Assembly (NCBI GenBank): GCA_022561255.1
Contig: JADFRO010000073.1
Coordinates: 1 to 10,396 of the forward strand
Length of the DNA: 10,396 nucleotides
Source of the DNA: Planctomycetota bacterium
Lineage (GTDB): Bacteria > Planctomycetota > Phycisphaerae > UBA1845
Direction of reading: 5' to 3'
This document shows, piece after piece, positions 1 to 6,347 of the stretch. The position numbers and the translations under genes were made by a program. Below the pieces are notes generated by a model. That model was not told the DNA's origin. It did not search any database and saw nothing but the letters and a program-made list of their open reading frames with translations. Position 1 is the first letter of the stretch. Every line of letters starts with the position of its first letter.

Positions 1-2369
1 GTCCCTACGCCGGAGTGCTCAGGGCCGTCGGTACCGCCTCAGCCGATGTGAAGCGTATCGGCCAGCGTAGCGTGTCGGTTCGATGGAGTGCTTCGGCGAT
101 GGAGACGGTAGGTCCGGTTATCGAGGCCATCACGGATGAGCTTCGTGAAACTTTGCTGGCTGAGGGTGTGTCACCAGGCGCGTTGTCGCAGCCGACCGTC
201 ACGTTCGATCTTTGCTACGAAGGGCAATCGACGTTGATTACGGTACCCGATGCCCGTTTCAGACAAGTTGTCCCACGTTCGTCCCCCCTTGCCAAGGGGG
301 GACTACAGGGGGGTCTGTCGCATTCGTCAACTGACCTCCCCCAACCCCTCCTTGGCAAGGAGGGGAGAAGAAAGTCGAACGACGTTTGCAAGAACGGCAC
401 CGGAGACGCTTCGGACGCTATGCGTCACGAGTTCGAATCGCGTCATCGAAGGCTCTACGGTTATCATCACGCAGGACGTCCTGTTGAGATTCGGGTTGTT
501 CGCGTGGAGTTGGCCGCCCGGTCCGAGCCCTTCGACCTTGATGCCACGCAAACGGACGACGCGACGTGTCCCGCGCCCGATACGACAAAGATGGTTGTCG
601 ACGGTATGTGGCACGACGTGCCGCTGTACTTTCGTGAGCAACTCGCAACGGGCACGTCGCTCCGTGGTCCTGCCATTGTAATTGAGAAGACGAGTACGAT
701 TGTTATCGACGACGGTTGGGAAGGATCGCTCAACGCGTGCGGCGACCTGATCCTCACCGACGTTACTACGGGGTTGGGCTGCGAGAAGGTTAGCTCCGAG
801 GCTGATCCGATCCAGCTCGAGCTGTTCAACAATCAGTTCGCCGCGATCGCCGAGCAGATGGGGACGACGCTGCGCCGCACAGCCCTGTCGACGAACGTCA
901 AGGAGCGGCTCGACTTTTCTTGTGCGGTCTTCACGCCGACGGGCGATCTCGTGGTTAACGCTCCGCACATTCCCGTCCACCTCGGCGGCATGAGCGACTG
1001 CGTGAAGTCGTTGATGGCCGACGTAGGCATGCTTCATCCAGGGGACGTATACGTCACCAACGATCCATACCGCGGCGGTTCCCATCTCAACGACGTAACC
1101 GTGATCACACCTGTTCATAATAGCGCAGGTGAGCGTGTGATCTTCTTCGTCGCCAGTAGCGCGCATCATGCTGAGATCGGCGGTCGTCGTCCGGGTTCCA
1201 TGCCGCCCGATTCGACCTGCCTCGCCGACGAGGGCGTGCTGATCCGCGCGGTTCGCTGGCTAAATCGCGGGGTGCTCGAAGATGACGCACTGCGAGCCGT
1301 TCTTACGGACGCACCCCATCCGTCCCGGAATCCCGAGGAGAATCTGGCTGACATCGCTGCTCAGGTTGCCGCGAATCAAACGGGCGTTGCCGATCTGACC
1401 GCCTTGGTCGAGCGATATGGATTGGGGATCGTCCACGGTTATATGCGGCACATTCAGGACGCCGCGGCGCGAAAGACCAGAGCCGTGCTCCGTAAGATGG
1501 CGGACGGCATCTACTCATTCACCGATCGACTCGACGACGGTTCAGCAATTAGGTTACGCGTAACGATACGCGACGATTCAGCCGTGTTCGACTTTTCCGG
1601 CAGTGATCCCGTACTCCCGGGAAACCTCAACGCCAACCGATCCATCGTCACCAGTGCCGTGCTCTATTGCCTTCGCTGTCTGATCGACGAGGACATTCCA
1701 CTTAACTCCGGCGTACTCGAACCAGTGACGATCGTTCTGCCCGAATGCTTCCTCAATCCGGCGTTCGATATCGATCCAAAGCGATGCCCCGCCGTGGCTG
1801 GCGGAAATGTCGAGACATCTCAACGCGTCGTCGACACGGTGCTGGGGGCGCTGAAGTCCGTCGCAGCCAGTCAGGGAACGATGAACAATGTGCTCATCGG
1901 TAACGAGAAGTTTGGTTACTACGAGACGATCTGCGGCGGTGCGGGCGCTGGCCCTGGATTCGACGGAGCCGACGCCGTTCATACGCACATGACCAACACA
2001 CGCCTTACGGATCCGGAGGTTTTGGAGTCGCGCTATCCCATTCGTGTGATTCGCTTCGCCATTCGGCACGGATCGGGCGGCGCGGGAGCGTTTCGCGGGG
2101 GATGCGGCGTGGTTCGAGAGCTGGAGTTCCTCGAAACGCTTGACCTGTCGCTCATCAGCCAGCGCCGCCACGTCGCCCCGTACGGCGTCGCCGGCGGCGG
2201 GGCGGGAATGATGGGTGTCAATCGTATCTACCACGCCAAGTCCGGCGTAACGGATGAACTTCCGCCCATCGCAAGCGTTCGGGTTTTCGCCGGTGATCGC
2301 CTCACGATCGAAACACCCGGCGGTGGTGGATGGGGAACCAAGGCGCCGTCACCGGAGCACCCGGTATGA
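1..2369 (+). CDS. 5-oxoprolinase (OPLAH-type HyuA-HyuB fusion), 5'-truncated by window edge
   Basis: The reading frame is open from base 3 with no start, so the N-terminal HyuA ATPase part lies upstream of the window. The first residues (PYAGVLRAVG) match the P-x-AGVLSA-x-G motif late in the HyuA domain. The HyuA tail runs to about base 800, including a GPAIVIEKTSTIVI stretch. The HyuB domain starts near base 804 (PIQLELFNNQF). HyuB landmarks are HIPVHLGGM (966-992), TNDPYRGGSH (1056-1085), HMTNTRLTDPEVLE (1986-2027) and the terminal TPGGGGWG (2313-2336). The fused order and the TNTRLTDPEVLESRYP signature fit ATP-dependent 5-oxoprolinase (5-oxoproline + ATP + water to glutamate), a cytosolic enzyme of the glutathione and pyroglutamate pathways, better than split hydantoinase A/B subunits. 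Which 5-oxoproline enantiomer it uses cannot be read from sequence. The HyuA part carries an in-frame palindromic insert at 281-366. The stop overlaps the next start as ATGA, suggesting translational coupling with the glutamate-cyclase genes downstream. Confidence 0.93.
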   Translation, partial: PYAGVLRAVGTASADVKRIGQRSVSVRWSASAMETVGPVIEAITDELRETLLAEGVSPGALSQPTVTFDLCYEGQSTLITVPDARFRQVVPRSSPLAKGGLQGGLSHSSTDLPQPLLGKEGRRKSNDVCKNGTGDASDAMRHEFESRHRRLYGYHHAGRPVEIRVVRVELAARSEPFDLDATQTDDATCPAPDTTKMVVDGMWHDVPLYFREQLATGTSLRGPAIVIEKTSTIVIDDGWEGSLNACGDLILTDVTTGLGCEKVSSEADPIQLELFNNQFAAIAEQMGTTLRRTALSTNVKERLDFSCAVFTPTGDLVVNAPHIPVHLGGMSDCVKSLMADVGMLHPGDVYVTNDPYRGGSHLNDVTVITPVHNSAGERVIFFVASSAHHAEIGGRRPGSMPPDSTCLADEGVLIRAVRWLNRGVLEDDALRAVLTDAPHPSRNPEENLADIAAQVAANQTGVADLTALVERYGLGIVHGYMRHIQDAAARKTRAVLRKMADGIYSFTDRLDDGSAIRLRVTIRDDSAVFDFSGSDPVLPGNLNANRSIVTSAVLYCLRCLIDEDIPLNSGVLEPVTIVLPECFLNPAFDIDPKRCPAVAGGNVETSQRVVDTVLGALKSVAASQGTMNNVLIGNEKFGYYETICGGAGAGPGFDGADAVHTHMTNTRLTDPEVLESRYPIRVIRFAIRHGSGGAGAFRGGCGVVRELEFLETLDLSLISQRRHVAPYGVAGGGAGMMGVNRIYHAKSGVTDELPPIASVRVFAGDRLTIETPGGGGWGTKAPSPEHPV
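281..366. repeat. Palindromic repeat element inserted in frame in the 5-oxoprolinase gene
   Basis: Two perfect short hairpins lie 41 bases apart. The first has 10-bp arms at 281-290 and 294-303 (gtcccccctt / aaggggggac, loop gcc). The second has 9-bp arms at 345-353 and 357-365 (cccctcctt / aaggagggg, loop ggc). The two halves are also roughly inverted copies of each other: ttgccaa in the first matches ttggcaa in the second, and aggggggtc (309-315 region) pairs imperfectly with gacctccccc (333-342). Read in the gene's frame it gives SPLAKGGLQGG and PQPLLGKEGR, unlike any HyuA sequence. It is stop-free in that frame and in several others. It resembles dispersed palindromic elements with a 'SPLAKGG / NPSLARRGE' translation that I remember from many GC-rich genomes. 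Family identity is from memory. Confidence 0.85.
2354..2368 (+). promoter_or_regulatory. Shine-Dalgarno and ATGA overlap that fix the start of the cyclase-Mur gene
   Basis: GGAG at 2354-2357 sits 8 bases before ATG 2366-2368. That ATG overlaps the 5-oxoprolinase stop TGA (2367-2369). An earlier in-frame ATG at 2330 has no comparable ribosome site and would add 12 residues (MGNQGAVTGAPG) with no counterpart that I recognise in the family. The 2366 start is preferred. Confidence 0.75.
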
Positions 2370-4120
2370 ACCCGCGCATTACGTCGATCGAAAACCTGAT
2401 TGCCAGCGATCCGGGCGGTCGCAACGTCTTCGGTCTGGTCGTCAGTGACCAGCTTCGACTGGCCGCCCAGTCGCTTCGATTGGCTCGGCGCGTCGGTATC
2501 GTCAGCGGTTTCTACATCGAAAGCGCAGGTGCCGGAGAAACCGACGGTCCACCCGGCGCGAAGATTCTCGGAAGCGCACTAAGCCAACTCGGTATCGAAG
2601 TGGATTACATCACGGATCGCATAAACGCGCCGATCTTCTGCGCGTTGGGTATTGAGCCCGTGGTCGACGTAAACGACTATCTCGACCGGCGACAGCCAAC
2701 GCATCTCGTTTCGATCGAGCGCGCCGGCCGGGGACGCGACGGGCGATACCGCAACATGCTGGGCGTCGACATTACGCACGCAACGGCTCCGCTCGACGAG
2801 TTATTCCTAAAAGCGTCGCGCCGCGGCCTCACCACGATCGGAATCGGAGACGGTGGCAACGAGATCGGCATGGGCAAGGTCTTCGCCGAAACGTTGGCCA
2901 TGATCGCCAACGGCTCGGACATCGCCTGTACGGTCGCCACGGATTTTTGCATAGCTGCCGGCGTCTCGAACTGGGGAGCGTACGGCTTGGTGGGTGCAAT
3001 CTCGGTGCTTGAAGGGCGCGATCTTCTACCGTCCGCGGCGAGCTGCGCGGATGATATCACGGTCGCCGTTTGTGACGGCGGCGCGGTGGACGGTGTGACG
3101 GGCCGATCCGAACCGACGGTGGACGGGCTTGATTTGGCTGCCAGCTTGCGCATGCTCGAGGAGATCCGTCACTTAATCGCCCCCTCGCCGCTTGCTGGCG
3201 GCAGGTCGATCCTCGTTGGAATTCTCGGCTATGGAGAAACAGGCCGGGCGGTCGCCGCCTTGCTGACCGCGAAAGGTCATCGCGTCTGCATTTCCGATCG
3301 GCAAAGTGTTACCCTCGCCGGCGGACTGGTTGTAGCCGGTGTCGAGACCGGGGGACACTCGATCGAGTTTCTTTCCGCGTGCGATCTGGTTGTTGCCAGT
3401 CCGGGCGTCCCAGCCGACAGCGCGATCCGCAACGAGCTGTCCCGACTGGGCATCCCCGTGATGAGCGGATTGGAACTCGCGTACCAGTTAGGTACGAGTG
3501 ATCTGATCGCCGTGACGGGTACGATCGGCAAACGTTCGACGGTCGAACTGATCCAACACCTGTTCACGCAAGTCGGTCGACGTCTCTCCATCGGCGGGAA
3601 TCGAGGACTACCCCTCGCGGCTCTACTCATACGCGACGACCTAACCAACCCGATAGCGCTGGCGGTCTCCAGCTTTCAACTTGAATCCGTCGTACACTTT
3701 CGCCCGCACATCGCGATCCTCTTGAATGTTGACGAAGCGCATCTCGATCGCCATCACAGCGTCGCCGAATACATCCGTATCAAGAGTCGTATCTTCATGA
3801 ATCACAAGCCCGACGACGCTCTGATCCTGCCGTTCGACGATGAACGCCTCCGGTCACTGGCGCGCAAGCATCATGGCCGGACGTTTTTCATCTCAACTCT
3901 CCAGGAGGTGGACCGCGGCGCGTGGCTGATGAAAGGGCGTATCCGTCTGAACGTCAACGGAACCGTCGAGACGCTGGGCTCATCCGACGACGCGCCGATG
4001 ACCTACCCATTCAGCGAAAACCTTCTTGCAGGCGTGCTAGCCGCGCGCTTGTGGGGAATTACTTCGGAAGACTTAGCCGTGGCCGTGCGCTCCGTTCCGG
4101 CTCCGGAGGGCGTAGAATGA
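2366..4120 (+). CDS. DUF4392 D-glutamate cyclase domain fused to a MurD-like Mur ligase lacking the C-terminal domain
   Basis: The product has 584 residues. Residues 1 to about 270 are a DUF4392 domain: ETDGPPGA (58-65), SIERAGRGRDGRYRN (116-130), IGIGDGGNEIGMGKV (158-172) and VSNWGAYG (200-207). In mammals this domain is the C-terminal half of DGLUCY, the mitochondrial D-glutamate cyclase. Residues about 281-584 align by eye with MurD. A Rossmann-like UDP-binding domain has GYGETG (288-293), SDR (310-312) and SPGVP (345-349). A central ATPase domain has GTIGKRST (385-392), GGN (410-412), SSFQLE (435-440), HLDRH (459-463) and IKSRIF (472-477). Counterparts of E. coli MurD E157, H183 and carbamylated K198 are retained as E440, H459 and K473. 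The P-loop departs from the usual GTNGK[ST]T. The protein stops at EGVE, where MurD has its HR-[FL]-E hinge, so the D-Glu-binding third domain (about 130 residues) is missing. No signal peptide or membrane segment is seen, so it is presumably cytosolic. It is flanked by 5-oxoprolinase and YcsI with 4-bp overlaps on both sides. True ligase activity is doubtful. Confidence 0.88.
   Translation: MNPRITSIENLIASDPGGRNVFGLVVSDQLRLAAQSLRLARRVGIVSGFYIESAGAGETDGPPGAKILGSALSQLGIEVDYITDRINAPIFCALGIEPVVDVNDYLDRRQPTHLVSIERAGRGRDGRYRNMLGVDITHATAPLDELFLKASRRGLTTIGIGDGGNEIGMGKVFAETLAMIANGSDIACTVATDFCIAAGVSNWGAYGLVGAISVLEGRDLLPSAASCADDITVAVCDGGAVDGVTGRSEPTVDGLDLAASLRMLEEIRHLIAPSPLAGGRSILVGILGYGETGRAVAALLTAKGHRVCISDRQSVTLAGGLVVAGVETGGHSIEFLSACDLVVASPGVPADSAIRNELSRLGIPVMSGLELAYQLGTSDLIAVTGTIGKRSTVELIQHLFTQVGRRLSIGGNRGLPLAALLIRDDLTNPIALAVSSFQLESVVHFRPHIAILLNVDEAHLDRHHSVAEYIRIKSRIFMNHKPDDALILPFDDERLRSLARKHHGRTFFISTLQEVDRGAWLMKGRIRLNVNGTVETLGSSDDAPMTYPFSENLLAGVLAARLWGITSEDLAVAVRSVPAPEGVE
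4105..4119 (+). promoter_or_regulatory. Shine-Dalgarno and ATGA overlap that fix the ycsI start
   Basis: GGAGG at 4105-4109 lies 7 bases before ATG 4117-4119, which overlaps the upstream TGA 4118-4120. The open frame extends back to an ATG at 3922, but that stretch would overlap the Mur ligase by about 200 bp and does not resemble the family. The overlap and the strong site also argue that the early end of the Mur ligase is its normal end, not a recent frameshift. Confidence 0.8.
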
Positions 4121-4923
4121 CCGACTCCTCGTTTGCGAACATGACGGGTGAGCAGATTCGTCGGCTGTGTCGCGACGGCACGTTCACCGGTCCCACGGCC
4201 GGTGTCGCGCACGGTTTCGCTCAAGCGAACCTCGTGATCCTTCCTCAAGAGTCGGCCCGCGACTTCCGTCGCTTCTGCGAACTGAACCCCAAGCCGTGCC
4301 CGCTGATTGAAGTTGCGGAGCCCGGCGTGTTTGAACCTCGCAAAGCTGCACCCGCAGCCGACCTTCGTACGGACTTGCCGCGCTATCGCGTGTATCGCGA
4401 CGGTGTTTGCACGGAGCGTCCGACTTCGATTTTGTCGCACTGCGAGCAAGCGTCTTCCTCGGTTGAGGGTCCGCTAATTTCGTTCTTGATCGGCTGTTCG
4501 TTCACGTTTGAGTCGTCACTCCTTGCCGCCGGGATTCCCGTTCGACATATCGAGGAGCAGTGTAACGTCTCGATGTATCGAACAAACGTGGCTTGCAGAT
4601 CCGCCGGCGCCTTCGAAGCACCGCTTGTCGTTTCGATGCGCCCAATGACACCGCAACAGGCGGACTTGGCGCGTCGGATCACGCAGCCGCTGTCCAATAC
4701 GCACGGCGGTCCGATTCAGATCGGCAACGCGGACGCGATCGGTATTCACGATCTAGCGAAACCCGACTATGGCGATCCTGTGACGATTCACGCGGATGAG
4801 ATTCCGGTGTTCTGGGCGTGCGGCGTCACGCCGATTGAGGCGATTTTACGCGCCAAGCCGACCGTGGCGCTAACGCACGAGCCAGGCCACATGTTTGTTA
4901 CGGACTTGTCCGTCGACGCCTAG
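4117..4923 (+). CDS. ycsI: DUF1445 / YcsI-family protein, D-glutamate cyclase-like ('putative hydro-lyase')
   Basis: The product has 268 residues, close to the roughly 260 of B. subtilis YcsI. The whole length matches the family: GPTAGVAHGFAQANLVILP (25-43), NPKPCPLIEV (57-66), ADLRTDLPRYRVYRDG (81-96), FLIGCSFTFE (123-132), AGIPVRHIEE (138-147), MYRTNVACR (153-161), VSMRPM (172-177), FWACGVTP (232-239) and THEPGHMFVTD (253-263). Databases usually call such proteins 'putative hydro-lyase' without biochemical support. The better lead is mammalian DGLUCY, in which a DUF1445-like domain is joined to DUF4392 and the protein turns D-glutamate into 5-oxo-D-proline. Here the partner DUF4392 is encoded immediately upstream with an ATGA overlap, so the two products may act together. 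The protein appears cytosolic, with no signal peptide. The family assignment is very secure; the reaction is inferred from the DGLUCY relationship and the 5-oxoprolinase neighbour. Confidence 0.92.
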   Translation: MTDSSFANMTGEQIRRLCRDGTFTGPTAGVAHGFAQANLVILPQESARDFRRFCELNPKPCPLIEVAEPGVFEPRKAAPAADLRTDLPRYRVYRDGVCTERPTSILSHCEQASSSVEGPLISFLIGCSFTFESSLLAAGIPVRHIEEQCNVSMYRTNVACRSAGAFEAPLVVSMRPMTPQQADLARRITQPLSNTHGGPIQIGNADAIGIHDLAKPDYGDPVTIHADEIPVFWACGVTPIEAILRAKPTVALTHEPGHMFVTDLSVDA

Positions 4924-4952
4924 AGCGTTGTGAGTTTTCAGTGAGGATCTCT

Positions 4953-5049
4953 CCGAGCCGCTCCTGCGGAGAGCGAAGCTCCCGTGAGGGAGTGTACTCA
5001 CCATTCCCGGCGATCTTCAATTGTCCGCTCCCTCACGGTCGCGGCTCGG
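4953..5049. repeat. Nested inverted repeat between convergent genes (possible bidirectional terminator or dispersed repeat)
   Basis: Between the ycsI stop and the tyrS stop, two arm pairs nest. ccgagccg (4953-4960) is complementary to cggctcgg (5042-5049), and cgtgagggag (4983-4992) to ctccctcacg (5028-5037). Smaller hairpins lie inside, ccgc-tcct-gcgg (4958-4969) and ctccc-gtga-gggag (4979-4992). No run of T follows on either strand, so a classic intrinsic terminator is not shown, although the location suits transcript ends of both operons. The words ccgctccctcacggtcgcggctcgg look like a dispersed repeat I recall from planctomycete genomes, which is from memory. I see no gene in 4924-5107. 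Confidence 0.7.
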
Positions 5050-5107
5050 TTTGGCTAAGACCATTGGATGACCTGTGACGTGGGACGGCAGCGCTTGGTA
5101 CGCTGCA

Positions 5108-6328
5108 TTAAGAAACGCGCAGGCGAACGAACCTTCGTTTGCCGCGCTGCAAGACATCGCCGGATTTGATGGGGATGGGTGTCATGGAGTCTTCGATCAC
5201 CGTACCGTTGAGGCGAACGCCACGTTCGGCGATGAGGCGTCGGGCGCCACTACGAGAGTTTTCGCCCAGACAGCGTACAACGAGATCCAGCGGTACGATC
5301 TTGCCGTCCTGAATGACTTCCGTCGGCACGTCGACCTCCGGAACGTCGTCCGGCAATCCCCCCTCTCCGCCGCCGTGGACGCGGCGAAACTCCGCCGCCG
5401 CAGCTTCCGCGTCCTTGGCAGAGTGGTATTGTGCGATGATCGTCTTAGCCAGCGTCTCTTTGCTGTCACGTGGATTGCCCTGTTTCGGATCCGTCAGCGC
5501 CGCGACCTGCTCTTCGGGCGTATCGGTGAGAAGCTCGAAGTAGCTGCGCATCAATTCGTCGGGAATGCGCATCACCTTACCGAACATTTCCGACGGAGAA
5601 TCCTCGACGGCGATGTAGTTGCCCAACGACTTGCTCATCTTCTGAGTGCCGTCCGTGCCGATAAGTAGGGGTGTCGTCATCACGATCTGCGGTGGTTGCC
5701 CTGCGATGCGTTGTAGGTCTCGTCCGCAGAGGTTGTTGAAGGTCTGATCGGTCCCGCCGAGCTCGATGTCCGCTTCGATCACCACGCTGTCGTGCGCCTG
5801 CATCAGCGGGTAGAGTAGTTCGTGCAGGTAGACTTCCTTACCGGCCTCCAGACGGGTTTTGAAGGTGTCGCGTTCGATCATGCGCGCTACGGTTATCTGG
5901 CTCATCAGCTTCAAAACGTCGGCGAGGTTCATCGACCTAAGCCACTCGCTGTTTCGCCGGACTTCGAGTTTGTCATCACCCAGTTCGAGCACCTTGCCCG
6001 CCTGACGCATGTAGGTCTCGGCGTTGGCGTCGATCTCGGCCTCCGTGAGCACGGGGCGCGTCTTGGATCGCCCGCTCGGGTCACCAATGCGTGCGGTGTA
6101 ATCACCGATCACCAGAACCGCCTTGTGCCCCAGGTCTTGAAATTGACGCAGCTTGCGCAAGACGACGGTGTGTCCCAATGTCAGATCGGGTGCTGTAGGA
6201 TCCAGGCCGAGCTTGACGCGCAGTTGCTTACCGCCGGCGAGTCGCTCGCGCAGCTCCGCTTCCGTGCAGACGTGAACACATCCACGCAGCAGAAGCGCCA
6301 GTTGCTCGCCTTGTTTTGACTTGCTCAT
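5108..6328 (-). CDS. tyrS: Tyrosyl-tRNA synthetase (TyrRS, TyrZ-like type)
   Basis: The product has 406 residues and charges tRNA-Tyr with tyrosine in the cytosol. It is a class I synthetase. The catalytic fold carries LGLDPTAPDLTLGH (40-53), whose TLGH is the HIGH motif, then VIGDYTARIGDPSGRSKTRP (73-92), IELGGTDQTFN (188-198) and KMSKSLGN (230-237). A C-terminal S4 RNA-binding domain follows at about 345-400 (LVVRCLGENSRSGARRLI). The RIGDPSGRSKTRP stretch and the length suit the TyrZ-like branch rather than the E. coli TyrS branch. The frame is open back to an ATG at 6421, but that would overlap ymdB by 74 bp and add 31 residues rich in Arg and Pro. The ATG at 6328 gives the expected N-terminus and lies 19 bp after the ymdB stop, so it is preferred even though no good Shine-Dalgarno precedes it. 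It is probably the last gene of the rny-ymdB-tyrS operon. Confidence 0.95.
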   Translation of the reverse strand: MSKSKQGEQLALLLRGCVHVCTEAELRERLAGGKQLRVKLGLDPTAPDLTLGHTVVLRKLRQFQDLGHKAVLVIGDYTARIGDPSGRSKTRPVLTEAEIDANAETYMRQAGKVLELGDDKLEVRRNSEWLRSMNLADVLKLMSQITVARMIERDTFKTRLEAGKEVYLHELLYPLMQAHDSVVIEADIELGGTDQTFNNLCGRDLQRIAGQPPQIVMTTPLLIGTDGTQKMSKSLGNYIAVEDSPSEMFGKVMRIPDELMRSYFELLTDTPEEQVAALTDPKQGNPRDSKETLAKTIIAQYHSAKDAEAAAAEFRRVHGGGEGGLPDDVPEVDVPTEVIQDGKIVPLDLVVRCLGENSRSGARRLIAERGVRLNGTVIEDSMTPIPIKSGDVLQRGKRRFVRLRVS

Positions 6329-6347
6329 GGTCGGCAGCGGTTTGCGA

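Noticed and set aside
327..1169. 280-codon open frame on the minus strand
   Set aside because: It is antisense to the strongly conserved 5-oxoprolinase frame, passes through the palindromic insert, and its translation resembles no family.
3922..4116. N-terminal extension of YcsI
   Set aside because: It would overlap the Mur-like gene by about 200 bp, is Arg-rich and unlike the family. The start at 4117 has GGAGG at good spacing.
4118..4250. Frameshift that might have removed MurD domain 3
   Set aside because: Directly after the stop the DNA encodes the conserved YcsI N-terminus with its own strong Shine-Dalgarno. No remnant of MurD domain 3 is seen in any frame.
4117..4923. Reading the DUF1445 protein as a hydro-lyase (dehydratase)
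   Set aside because: That name is a legacy label. The link to DGLUCY and the adjoining DUF4392 and 5-oxoprolinase genes point to glutamate cyclisation instead.
4953..5049. CRISPR-like repeats
   Set aside because: The arms are inverted, not direct, and there are no regular repeats or spacers.
5075..5668. 197-codon open frame on the plus strand
   Set aside because: It is antisense to the S4 and anticodon-binding part of tyrS, and its content is the mirror of that gene.
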